A stretch of DNA of 14,023 bases from Balneolaceae bacterium (GTDB taxonomy: Bacteria; Bacteroidota; Rhodothermia; Balneolales; Balneolaceae): NCBI GenBank assembly GCA_007118525.1, contig SKRK01000162.1, positions 1 to 14,023 on the forward strand, in the 5' to 3' direction. The first letter of the stretch is position 1. Each line of letters begins with the position of its first letter. A model generated the notes under the pieces. It saw only the letters and a program-made list of their open reading frames with translations, was not told where the DNA came from and ran no database searches. The position numbers were made by a program, and so were the translations under genes. Shown piece after piece: positions 1-7,147 of this stretch.

Positions 1-1197
1 AAAATATTTGGATTCAAAAAAGGGGACACCGAGTATGTTATTGGCGCTACACCACTGGGTGGTTACGTGCAGATTGCAGGCATGATTGATGAATCAATGG
101 ACTCCGAATTCATGGAAGAGGAGATCCAGCCTGATGAATTCAGAGCTAAACCGGTATGGCAGCGAATGATTGTAATAACTGCCGGGGTAATATTTAATGC
201 GCTTCTGGCGGTTGTTATCTTTGCCGGAATTGCCTGGAATTATGGCGAATATGTAACGCCCATTGATTCAATGCCCGGAGTCTATGTTGAGGCCAGTTCA
301 GTAGCCGACCGAATAGGTATCCAGACCGGTGATCGTATAATTGGCGTAAATAACAAGAAAGTTGAATATTTTCAGCAGATTTTAACGCCTTCAGAAATTA
401 CCGGCAGGAATCTGACATTTATGATTGAGAGAGATGGGGAGGTCATGAATATTCCGACTCCTCCAAATTTCCTTGATCTTGTTGGTAAGGATGGATTTAT
501 ATCAGAGAGTAATTTTCTGCCAAGTACTTTCTCTCAGGTATTGGAGGGCAGCCCTGCAGAAGAGGCCGGGTTACAGGGTGGCGATACGGTTGTAGCTGTA
601 AATGATGAACCTGTAGGGTATTGGGAGCAATTGGTATCAAAAATTCAAGCTTCCGACGGACCGCTTCTTTTTGAAGTTGAGAGAAACGGAGAACGATTTA
701 CCACCGAGGTGGTACCGGACCCTGAAACCCGTATGATCGGTATTGCTAATCAAAATCTTCGCGACGCGTTTGATGTTGAACAGCTAAACTATAACCTGGC
801 ACAATCCCTTGTTGTTGGCGTGGATCGCACAAACGACACTCTGTTTGGTATTGTTCAGGGTATGGGGAAACTCTTTTCCGGTGATATTTCTGTAAGAGAG
901 AATCTCGGCGGACCGGTAGCCATTGCTAATGTAACAAGGGAAGCTACTGACCGCGGAGGCTGGCTCGGTTTCTGGAATATAACTGCATTCTTGAGTATCA
1001 CCCTGGCCATTATGAACATGTTGCCAATCCCTGCACTGGATGGGGGGCACTTTATGTTCCTCTTATATGAGGGTATAACCCGGCGTGAACCCTCACCGAA
1101 AGTTCGTATGGGACTTCAACAACTTGGATTTATTTTTCTTATAGGACTCATCATACTGATTACATTTAATGATATACTGCGAACTTTTGGAGGATAA
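1..1197 (+). CDS. rseP: RseP site-2 intramembrane zinc metalloprotease, 5' truncated by window edge
   Basis: This is the C-terminal 398 codons of an RIP/site-2 protease, open from the first base, so the true start and the HEXXH zinc helix lie upstream of the window. A GTG at 67 is not the start, because reading frame and homology continue upstream of it: the family motif PLGGYVxIAGMID is encoded at about 52-90. Two PDZ domains follow, recognisable by GIQTGDRIIGVNN (about 319-354) and GLQGGDTVVAVND (about 568-606). They are followed by the VRENLGGPVAIA segment (about 892-927), then the NMLPIPALDGGH motif (about 1015-1050), which carries the third zinc ligand Asp, and a last hydrophobic helix. 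The family cleaves transmembrane substrates such as anti-sigma factors in the inner membrane. psd follows 3 bp after the stop, so rseP, psd and pssA probably share a transcript. Identification is secure. The substrate here is unknown. Confidence 0.96.
   Translation, partial: KIFGFKKGDTEYVIGATPLGGYVQIAGMIDESMDSEFMEEEIQPDEFRAKPVWQRMIVITAGVIFNALLAVVIFAGIAWNYGEYVTPIDSMPGVYVEASSVADRIGIQTGDRIIGVNNKKVEYFQQILTPSEITGRNLTFMIERDGEVMNIPTPPNFLDLVGKDGFISESNFLPSTFSQVLEGSPAEEAGLQGGDTVVAVNDEPVGYWEQLVSKIQASDGPLLFEVERNGERFTTEVVPDPETRMIGIANQNLRDAFDVEQLNYNLAQSLVVGVDRTNDTLFGIVQGMGKLFSGDISVRENLGGPVAIANVTREATDRGGWLGFWNITAFLSITLAIMNMLPIPALDGGHFMFLLYEGITRREPSPKVRMGLQQLGFIFLIGLIILITFNDILRTFGG
1189..1193 (+). promoter_or_regulatory. 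Shine-Dalgarno site of psd
   Basis: GGAGG lies 7 bases before the ATG at 1201 and is embedded in the last sense codons of rseP. It is one of the few strong Shine-Dalgarno sequences in the window and supports the 1201 start and translation from a common rseP-psd mRNA. Confidence 0.7.
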
Positions 1198-1200
1198 TTA

Positions 1201-1854
1201 ATGCTCGCAAGAGAAGGTTTTTCAACAATAATTGTTGTTTTTATTTTTAGTGGGCTGGTAGGCTTTGCAGCCTCATTCGGGCCTGTTTGGCTGCAATTTA
1301 TAATCTACCCGCTGCTGATTTTGCTTTGCGGGCTTATTATCTACTTTTTCCGTGATCCCGACAGGATTACGCCGAATGATGATAGCCTGATCATATCTCC
1401 GGCCGATGGTACCGTGGTTCTTATACAGGAAGCAGACGAACCCGAGTATTTGAATGAAAAGGTAACACAGGTAAGTATCTTTCTTTCGCCGCTCAATGTT
1501 CATGTGAATAGAAATCCGGTATCGGGTGATCTGGAATACGTGAAATACTACCCGGGCCAATACCTGATGGCCTGGGAGGATCATGCATCAGAGCTTAACG
1601 AACGCGCCCACTTTGGAGTGAAACATCCATCCGGTTTAAAAATCATGTTTAAACAGATCACGGGCTTTCTTGCAAGACGTATAGTCTATAACATCAAAGA
1701 GGGGGATGAGCTTAAAGCGGGAGAGAGGTTTGGCATCATGAAATTCGGCTCAAGAATGGATCTTATGCTTCCCGGTAATGTTGAAATAAAGGTAAAAAAA
1801 GGGGACAAAACAGTTGCGGGTGAATCGATTATAGGGCAAATTAAAGGCCTATGA
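1201..1854 (+). CDS. psd: Phosphatidylserine decarboxylase proenzyme, short (archaeal-type) form
   Basis: Decarboxylates phosphatidylserine to phosphatidylethanolamine in the inner membrane. The 217-residue length fits the short PSD class. Two hydrophobic segments (about 8-26 and 31-49) anchor the N-terminus and are followed by the family signatures YFFRDPDR (48-55), SPADGTVV (66-73) and FLSPLNVHVN (94-103). The self-cleavage site is FGS at 182-184. By family knowledge the chain splits between Gly183 and Ser184, Ser184 becomes the pyruvoyl cofactor, and residues 184-217 form the small alpha chain. Asp69 and His101 are candidates for the processing residues. The gene starts 3 bp after rseP behind GGAGG, and its stop overlaps the ATG of pssA in an ATGA, which suggests translational coupling of the enzymes that make and consume phosphatidylserine. 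Confidence 0.96.
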   Translation: MLAREGFSTIIVVFIFSGLVGFAASFGPVWLQFIIYPLLILLCGLIIYFFRDPDRITPNDDSLIISPADGTVVLIQEADEPEYLNEKVTQVSIFLSPLNVHVNRNPVSGDLEYVKYYPGQYLMAWEDHASELNERAHFGVKHPSGLKIMFKQITGFLARRIVYNIKEGDELKAGERFGIMKFGSRMDLMLPGNVEIKVKKGDKTVAGESIIGQIKGL

Positions 1855-2660
1855 AATACCCCATTCAAAAAAAGAAATTTCGCACAAGGTTAAGGAAAAG
1901 GCCGAAATTAAAACCAATTCCAAGAATTGTTGTACCCAGCTTTTTTACGCTGATGAATCTCTTTTGTGGTTTTCTATCCATACTTGTAACCGCGGAGGGG
2001 AATTTGGTATTGGGAGCATGGTTAATTGTGATTGCCTGGCTTTTTGATGGACTAGACGGTTTTATGGCGCGTTTGGCGAATGCCACCAGCGAATTTGGAG
2101 TAGAGCTCGACTCTATCAGTGATGTTGTTTCCTTCGGAGCCGCACCGGGTTTTTTTATCTACACATTTGCCTTTCATGAACTGGCCATTGCAGGTATACT
2201 TTTAAGTGCCCTTCCTCTGCTGTGTGGTGCAATCAGACTGGCCAGATATAACGTAGAGTCAAAAATTGCAGAAACTTTCTACTTCAAGGGTTTGCCGATC
2301 CCCGTACAGGCGGTTATGATTTCAGCTTTTTACCTTACGTTTATGAACCGGATGCATATCTTCGAGGGATTAAACCAGGGGGTAATTTCAGTTTTGATCC
2401 CAATTACGATCCTTCTTTCATTCCTGATGGTAAGCACCATCCCGTTTGATAAAATCCCAAAATTTGACAGAAAGTCTATCAGAGAGCATAAAAACCTGCT
2501 GATCCTGATATTTATCTATTTTTTGATAATTGTCCTGTTTCAGGATATAGGCCTGATGTTTGTCTTCTCGTTCTATATATTAAAAGGATTGGCACTGGGT
2601 CTTTACAGTTTCTGGAAACAGGCCTTTACAGACGAGCCTGACCCCCTTGAATCTATATAG
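1851..2660 (+). CDS. pssA: CDP-diacylglycerol--serine O-phosphatidyltransferase (phosphatidylserine synthase)
   Basis: Makes phosphatidylserine from CDP-diacylglycerol and L-serine, the substrate of the psd product encoded just upstream. The full CDP-alcohol phosphotransferase signature DGxxDGxxARx8GxxxDxxxD is present at residues 66-91: Asp66, Asp69, Gly70, Ala73, Arg74, Gly83, Asp87 and Asp91, with the four Asp expected to hold the two catalytic metals. The N-terminus is strongly basic (residues 4-22), and several hydrophobic helices surround and follow the motif, as in the membrane-bound type II enzymes. The 269-residue length is normal. The ATG overlaps the psd stop by 4 bp (ATGA). The stop is separated by one base from the stop of the convergent gene on the other strand, leaving no room for a dedicated terminator between them. 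Confidence 0.95.
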   Translation: MKYPIQKKKFRTRLRKRPKLKPIPRIVVPSFFTLMNLFCGFLSILVTAEGNLVLGAWLIVIAWLFDGLDGFMARLANATSEFGVELDSISDVVSFGAAPGFFIYTFAFHELAIAGILLSALPLLCGAIRLARYNVESKIAETFYFKGLPIPVQAVMISAFYLTFMNRMHIFEGLNQGVISVLIPITILLSFLMVSTIPFDKIPKFDRKSIREHKNLLILIFIYFLIIVLFQDIGLMFVFSFYILKGLALGLYSFWKQAFTDEPDPLESI

Positions 2661-2661
2661 C

Positions 2662-3159
2662 TCATCGATCTCTCCATTTCTCTATATGGTTGACAATTTT
2701 CTCAGCATTTTCGCCGCTTAACGGAATAACTCTTCCATGAATTTCGTGAAGGTATAGCCAGTTTTCTGAATTTTTTCTCTTAAATTTTATGCAGCGATCA
2801 CTCTTCATGAAATCGTTGTAAAGCGATTTGTTGGGCATTTGAGCCGTCTCAACTTCCTTAATCAAATCTAAATTCAAATCTTCGCTGTGTATGGTCCGGT
2901 CCCTGAGCTTGTAAGTTATCTTGAGAAGGCTTTCCTTTTCTGTAAGAGTGATCTGCATTTTTCCATCTTTCACTTTGAACAAGCTAAGCACACACAATGC
3001 AAAAAAACCGAATGCGGTCAACCGCAAATATCCTTCTATAAGCACATCAGATACAATCTGATAAGCGATAAAAAAGAGCAAGGTAAATACCGCACTAAGC
3101 AGAGCCACAATTGGCCAGTAACGTGAATACTTTTCGTGAACTATCAATTCATTGCTCAT
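2662..3159 (-). CDS. Small membrane protein of unknown function, two TM helices plus cytosolic beta-rich domain
   Basis: A 165-residue protein I do not recognise. Two hydrophobic helices (about 16-35 and 45-62) are separated by a short loop. They are followed by about 100 residues of alternating hydrophobic and charged sequence ending in a predicted helix (NAEKIVNHIEKW). This order, two TM segments then a small beta domain, resembles bacterial PH-domain or YcxB-like proteins, but I see no diagnostic motif, so that is only a guess. The ATG overlaps the stop of the PLP enzyme gene upstream by 4 bp (ATGA on the minus strand), so the two are almost certainly cotranscribed and translationally coupled. 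The stop lies one base from that of pssA on the opposite strand. Confidence 0.75.
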   Translation of the reverse strand: MSNELIVHEKYSRYWPIVALLSAVFTLLFFIAYQIVSDVLIEGYLRLTAFGFFALCVLSLFKVKDGKMQITLTEKESLLKITYKLRDRTIHSEDLNLDLIKEVETAQMPNKSLYNDFMKSDRCIKFKRKNSENWLYLHEIHGRVIPLSGENAEKIVNHIEKWRDR

Positions 3160-4223
3160 GATAAGATTCGTTTTTCAATTTGGGTGCCGTCTAAATCGTA
3201 GTAACATTCAAAGAGATTAGCTGTCAGGCAGGAGTGAACCGGGCAGATGGTAACAAGCTGTTCAGATGTGTTTGATTGATAAGACGAGAGCGTACCATGT
3301 TCTTGTGATAATGCAGAAAGGTATGAACCCTCGATCACATGGATATCAGTTTCAGAGAAATCTACTGCCTGCCCGTAACTTTGTTTGCCGTCAATCTGAA
3401 TCGTATCCTTCGACAGATGAACAGCTCCGCCATGAACTATAGCCTTTGAATCCTGAATCTGCTGTGCAAACGGCAGCTGAACGAAGAGTGCCACTTCATT
3501 AATGCTGCAACTTCCAATCTGAACCTGAGTCCAGTCGTAGAAGACGAAATTACCCGGTGTTAGTTCATCAATACCTTCAAACTTATTCAAAACACTGGCT
3601 GTGGGCGTATCACCAATTGATATTCTGGCATCACTGTATTCACCTTTCAGTTCAAGAAGCGCATCAATGGAGGGTTGGATGATGGATAATATTTCATCTG
3701 ATCCACGAGCAGTGTAGGTTCTGCCATCATGAACATAAAAACCGTGAAAATGTGCTTTCCCTGATTCTCTCATCTTATTGATCAACGAACTTATTTTCGA
3801 CCTGTCATTGAACGGTATACCGCTTCGGCCACTGCCGGTATCAATCTCAATGTAAACTTTAAAGTTATTGATCAGGTCGCGGTTTAGAAGATCTATATCA
3901 TCTTCACTGTTGATAAAAAGGCGCAATTGAGTGCTTTTTTCAAGCAGCTGAAGCTGAGTTAACATGCCGGGATAGAATGGAAATGCGATGGTAATATCGT
4001 CCCATCCACCCCGAGAAAAATAGAGAGCCATTTCTGTCGAAGATACGGTAATCCCCGATACCCCTTCCTCGCGAAACCAGTTTCCAATGGCCAGGGATTG
4101 ATGTGTTTTAAAGTGAGGTCTGAATTCACAACCGGAACTTATAATTTTCCGGGTCATATTTTTAATGTTTCGTTTGCAACGGTCAACATCAAGTAGTAGC
4201 GTAGGTCTTCTTAAGATAGCCAA
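3156..4223 (-). CDS. Fold-type III PLP enzyme, D-serine dehydratase / D-threonine aldolase-like
   Basis: A 355-residue alanine-racemase-fold enzyme. The N-terminal barrel begins with RPTLLLDVDRCKRNI (6-20). The likely PLP lysine is Lys39 in RPHFKTHQS (35-43), the usual context in this group. The C-terminal domain ends in CPVHSCLTANL, where His330 and Cys332 match the HxC zinc pair of eukaryotic-type D-serine dehydratase and D-threonine aldolases. The family eliminates or cleaves D-amino acids (D-serine to pyruvate and ammonia, or D-threonine to glycine and acetaldehyde). Which substrate is used here cannot be read from sequence. The start is TTG: the in-frame stop TAA is 8 codons upstream, no ATG lies between, and the conserved domain starts right after. 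No Shine-Dalgarno site is visible. The gene is divergent from the rim-like operon and leads the small membrane protein gene. Confidence 0.87.
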   Translation of the reverse strand: MAILRRPTLLLDVDRCKRNIKNMTRKIISSGCEFRPHFKTHQSLAIGNWFREEGVSGITVSSTEMALYFSRGGWDDITIAFPFYPGMLTQLQLLEKSTQLRLFINSEDDIDLLNRDLINNFKVYIEIDTGSGRSGIPFNDRSKISSLINKMRESGKAHFHGFYVHDGRTYTARGSDEILSIIQPSIDALLELKGEYSDARISIGDTPTASVLNKFEGIDELTPGNFVFYDWTQVQIGSCSINEVALFVQLPFAQQIQDSKAIVHGGAVHLSKDTIQIDGKQSYGQAVDFSETDIHVIEGSYLSALSQEHGTLSSYQSNTSEQLVTICPVHSCLTANLFECYYDLDGTQIEKRILS

Positions 4224-4478
4224 GAGTAGGTTGTTGATTAGTAGGAGTTAGGATTAAAAATAAGATTTTGAACTGTAAAGTGTGGTAATTTCTTCAAGCT
4301 GAGCAGGTATAACGCAATTTGGTTATCTATCACATAAAATTGAGAAAAACATTCAGATGGATCATCATTTTTAATTATGTCACAATTGGATATTCAGAAT
4401 TGTTTTTATTAAAAATAATGAATGCAAGCCATCAGAAAACGCCTTATTTTCTATCTTTGAAAAAGCAACATAATTTCC
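4224..4478. promoter_or_regulatory. Divergent intergenic region between the PLP enzyme gene and the rim-like operon
   Basis: About 255 bases, strongly AT-rich, with no convincing gene. An open frame at 4319-4528 on the plus strand has a TTG start and no recognisable motif, and overlaps the true downstream gene. The region must contain the outward promoters of both flanking transcripts. I see one box matching the Bacteroidota -7 consensus toward the plus strand (4452-4459), with no clear TTG element 19-21 bp upstream of it, and only weak AT-rich candidates toward the minus strand. Confidence 0.55.
4452..4459 (+). promoter_or_regulatory. Candidate -7 box (TATCTTTG) for the rim-like operon
   Basis: TATCTTTG is an exact match to the TAnnTTTG -7 consensus of Bacteroidota housekeeping sigma factors and lies 19 bases before the TTG at 4479, implying a short leader. 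No matching -33 element (TTTG or TTG) is evident at the expected distance, and a degenerate octamer is expected to recur by chance, so this is a weak call. Confidence 0.3.
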
Positions 4479-4919
4479 TTGCAGAAAACCAGTTCCAAAA
4501 TTGTCATCGGCAGAATAGAAAAGATTAACCTACCGAATCTTTCACTCTTTAACCTCGACGCAAAAATCGATACGGGGGCTTATACCTCCAGCTTACACTG
4601 CCACAAAATCACAACAAAACTGGTTGATGATAAATTGTGGGTCTATTTCTGTGTTCTGGATCCGGATCATCCCGAATATGAAGAGAGATCTTTCAGCTGT
4701 CCGGTTCATAAAATAAAGAATGTTAAGAGCTCAAATGGAGTTATTGAAGAGCGAGTGATCATCAAGCAAAAGGTAAGCTTTTTCGGCAAAAAAGGTGAAA
4801 TTCAGCTCTCGCTTACCAACCGGGCTGAAATGAAGTATCCGGTATTGATTGGCCGAAGATTTTTGGCTGACAAATATATCGTAGACGTATCTCAAAAATA
4901 TATATACAAAAAGGATTAA
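4479..4919 (+). CDS. RimB-like retropepsin-type protease (PF05618 'ATP-dependent zinc protease' family)
   Basis: A 146-residue protein of the COG4067/PF05618 family, historically called ATP-dependent zinc protease but built like a retropepsin-type aspartic protease. The signature is KIDTGAYTSSLHC, with the candidate catalytic Asp31 in DTGA (31-34), followed late by RAEMKYPVLIGRRFL (about 115-129), the second conserved block. Length is typical. In Pseudomonas the homologue RimB is reported to trim glutamates that RimK adds to ribosomal protein S6. Here the gene stands 3 bp ahead of rimK, which supports the same role. The start is a TTG: an in-frame TGA lies 7 codons upstream and there is no ATG between it and the conserved block. 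No Shine-Dalgarno site is visible. First gene of a four-gene operon. Confidence 0.85.
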   Translation: MQKTSSKIVIGRIEKINLPNLSLFNLDAKIDTGAYTSSLHCHKITTKLVDDKLWVYFCVLDPDHPEYEERSFSCPVHKIKNVKSSNGVIEERVIIKQKVSFFGKKGEIQLSLTNRAEMKYPVLIGRRFLADKYIVDVSQKYIYKKD

Positions 4920-4922
4920 TAC

Positions 4923-5858
4923 ATGTCAGACAATAGTATAAAAATTGCCATTCTTTCCAGAAACAAATCACTTTACTCAACCAAAAGATTGGTTGAAGCT
5001 ATTGAGAACAAAGGGCATGAGTGTGTTATTCTGGATCATTTAAAGTGTGATATTGTTATAGAGCAGGATAAACCGGCTATCTTTTATCACGGGCAAAAAC
5101 TCACAGATATAGATGCGGTAATTCCGAGGATAGGTGCTTCGGTTACATTTTACGGGGCGGCTGTCGTTCGGCAGTTCGAAATGATGGGGATACCCACGGC
5201 GGTAGAGTCGCAGGCTCTGGTGCGTTCAAGGGATAAACTAAGAAGTCTCCAGATACTGGCGCGTTCGAATGTAGGTATGCCTAAAACCGTATTTACGAAC
5301 TACAGTAAAGAGGTTAAGCAGATTATTGACAGTGTTGGCGGTGCGCCTTTGATTATAAAATTACTTGAGGGAACACAGGGTTATGGTGTAGTACTTGCAC
5401 CTACAAGAAAAGCAGCCGAGTCTATCATTGAAGCGTTTCACAGTATGAAAGCGCGGGTAATTGTTCAGGAGTTTATTGAAGAGGCAAAAGGAGCTGATAT
5501 TCGGGCCTTTATTGTAGGTAACAAAGTAGTAGGAGCCATGAAGCGCCAGGGTAAAGAGGGCGAGTTCCGTTCTAACCTTCATCAGGGCGGTACAGGAACC
5601 CTTATAAAACTCAGTAAAGAGGAGAGAGAAGTGGCTTTAACCGCCGCCAGGGCGATGAGACTCTCCATAGCCGGCGTGGATATGCTTCAATCCGAAAGAG
5701 GGCCGCTTGTACTTGAGGTGAACTCTTCGCCCGGCCTTGAGGGTATTGAAAAATCAACCAACAGAGATATAGCCACGCAGGTTATCAATTTTGTTGAAAA
5801 GATGGTTTTTGAAGAGAAGAACAGAAAAAAGAGAAAAAAACCACAGTCAGGTTCTTAA
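4923..5858 (+). CDS. rimK: RimK, ATP-grasp alpha-L-glutamate ligase for ribosomal protein S6
   Basis: RimK attaches glutamate residues to the C-terminus of ribosomal protein S6 (RpsF) using ATP. This protein follows E. coli RimK almost block by block: KIAILSRN near the start (7-14), [15 protein letters not shown] (64-78), RQFEMMGIP (83-91), the nucleotide-binding [14 protein letters not shown] (145-158), FRSNLHQGG (215-223) and the metal-binding end AGVDMLQ...[14 protein letters not shown] (250-277), in which Asp253, Glu265 and Asn267 are the expected Mg ligands. Length 311 is slightly longer than the E. coli enzyme because of a basic tail ([10 protein letters not shown], 299-308). The ATG is preceded by AAAGGA and lies 3 bp after the protease gene. 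The M14-like gene follows 3 bp later. Identification is firm. S6 as the target here is inferred from the family. Confidence 0.96.
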   Translation: MSDNSIKIAILSRNKSLYSTKRLVEAIENKGHECVILDHLKCDIVIEQDKPAIFYHGQKLTDIDAVIPRIGASVTFYGAAVVRQFEMMGIPTAVESQALVRSRDKLRSLQILARSNVGMPKTVFTNYSKEVKQIIDSVGGAPLIIKLLEGTQGYGVVLAPTRKAAESIIEAFHSMKARVIVQEFIEEAKGADIRAFIVGNKVVGAMKRQGKEGEFRSNLHQGGTGTLIKLSKEEREVALTAARAMRLSIAGVDMLQSERGPLVLEVNSSPGLEGIEKSTNRDIATQVINFVEKMVFEEKNRKKRKKPQSGS

Positions 5859-5861
5859 AAA

Positions 5862-6809
5862 ATGGAAATAAACGGCTTTAAAATTGAAAGGGGAGAAGAC
5901 CGGCTTGTACTAATAAGTATTGCCCGTCTTCCAACCTATACGAATATCGACCTTCCAATCCGTGTGATACGTGCAAAGGAGAAAGGACCTGTTCTTCTGC
6001 TGAGTGGCGGTTTGCACGGAGATGAGATAAATGGAGTTGAAATTGTAAGGCGCATGCTCGCTAAACAATTGATTACACCCGATAAGGGAACCGTAATTGC
6101 CATTCCGGTCATGAATGTATATGGATTTATTCAGAATGTTCGTGGTGTACCGGATGGAAAAGATATTAACCGTAGTTTTCCGGGCAACAAAGGCGGTTCG
6201 CTGGCAAATCTCGTTGCATACACAATAATGAATGAGATTTTACCCCTAATCGACTACGGTATCGATTTTCATACAGGAGGTGCCAGCCGGTCTAACTATC
6301 CTCAGATACGGTGCGTTTTTGATATTGATAAAAATATGGAGCTGGCCCGCGCGTTTGCTCCACCTGTAGTTCTTCACTCTGCGTTGATTGATAAAACCTT
6401 TCGTAAGGCTGCATACAGGAAAGATAAACATATCCTTGTTTATGAAACCGGAGAATCACTTCGTCTTGATGAGTTTGGCATTCAGGAGGGAATTAATGGC
6501 ACCCTTCGTCTGATGAAACATATCGGAATGAAGACAGAGGCTCCTGAATCCGGAAGAACTGATTTTTATGAAAAATCATCATGGATAAGGGCACGATATG
6601 CGGGATTATTTCATCCAAAAGTTGAACTTGGAGCTGACATCAAAGTGAGACAAACACTTGGCAGTATTACAGACCCATTTGGAAATGAAAACTTTCGAAT
6701 TGTAAGCAAACTTGAAGGAAAGGTGATAGGATTAAATTATAATCCGGTTATTAATAAAGGAGACGCAATTTTTCACATTGCAAATAGAATAAATGAAGGT
6801 TCAGAGTAA
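5862..6809 (+). CDS. M14-like succinylglutamate desuccinylase/aspartoacylase (AstE/AspA) family hydrolase
   Basis: A 315-residue zinc carboxypeptidase-fold deacylase. Zinc ligands are His52 and Glu55 in GGLHGDEING (49-58) and His137 in DFHTGG (135-140). The substrate-binding Asn103-Arg104 lies in KDINRSFPG (100-108), and the catalytic Glu is probably Glu195 in VYETGES (193-199). After about residue 230 a beta-rich domain typical of AstE/AspA proteins follows (GxxVxxGxxxG-like repeats). Family members remove acyl groups from amino acids, and M14 relatives cleave C-terminal residues. This copy sits 3 bp after rimK with no arginine-catabolism genes near it, so true AstE activity is unlikely. Action on glutamylated or amidated products of RimK is my inference. 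The ATG lacks a clear Shine-Dalgarno site, and the stop overlaps the next ATG by one base (TAATG). Confidence 0.9.
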   Translation: MEINGFKIERGEDRLVLISIARLPTYTNIDLPIRVIRAKEKGPVLLLSGGLHGDEINGVEIVRRMLAKQLITPDKGTVIAIPVMNVYGFIQNVRGVPDGKDINRSFPGNKGGSLANLVAYTIMNEILPLIDYGIDFHTGGASRSNYPQIRCVFDIDKNMELARAFAPPVVLHSALIDKTFRKAAYRKDKHILVYETGESLRLDEFGIQEGINGTLRLMKHIGMKTEAPESGRTDFYEKSSWIRARYAGLFHPKVELGADIKVRQTLGSITDPFGNENFRIVSKLEGKVIGLNYNPVINKGDAIFHIANRINEGSE

Positions 6810-7147
6810 TGAAAACAGATTTAATATTTCATGTGGTATCGCGAAGAAAATGGCCCAGTTTAAACAAAAATGGTGTTTATACACCTGATAGTACTGAAGA
6901 TGCAGATCGGGTTGAATGCATACATGCAGATAGGATCAATAGTTATTTAAATAATGAATTTAAGGGGCGTAAAAACCTGATCTTATTGGTTATAGACATC
7001 TCAAGACTGGCCAATCGCTATAAGGTGGATAAAGAAACAGGAAGAGTGTGGGTTGAAAAAGGGATAAACCTGGACGCCATTCTGGATAAGATCCGTATAG
7101 ACTGTGAAGAGGATGGCAGTTTTGATGTGGAGTTTAAGGCAGATTAA
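6809..7147 (+). CDS. DUF952 family protein
   Basis: A 112-residue cytosolic protein matching the DUF952 pattern: an opening LIFHVVSRRKWPSLNKNGVY (5-24), a middle ECIHADRI block corresponding to the family's FIHCS segment, a GRKNLILLVIDISRL strand-helix (about 54-68), and a late GINLDAILDKIRI block (about 85-97). The usual fPHlYg segment is replaced by VWVEKG, so one conserved His is missing. The function of the family is not established. I have a vague recollection that it resembles ADP-ribosyltransferase-like folds, but I would not rely on it. The ATG shares one base with the stop of the M14-like gene, behind GAAGG, so it is the last gene of the rim-like operon. Its TAA overlaps the TAA of the convergent receiver gene. 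Confidence 0.8.
   Translation: MKTDLIFHVVSRRKWPSLNKNGVYTPDSTEDADRVECIHADRINSYLNNEFKGRKNLILLVIDISRLANRYKVDKETGRVWVEKGINLDAILDKIRIDCEEDGSFDVEFKAD

Noticed and set aside
67..1197. GTG at 67 as the start of the rseP gene
   Set aside because: The same frame is open and clearly homologous to RseP from base 1, so the gene is cut by the window edge and the GTG is an internal Val codon.
4319..4528. 69-codon plus-strand frame in the divergent intergenic region
   Set aside because: It begins with TTG, has no motif or Shine-Dalgarno site, and overlaps the start of the RimB-like gene in another frame, so it reads as chance open sequence in AT-rich DNA.
5862..6809. Assignment of the M14-like gene as true astE (arginine succinyltransferase pathway)
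   Set aside because: No ast pathway gene is nearby and the gene is embedded in a rimK operon, so only the family name is justified.
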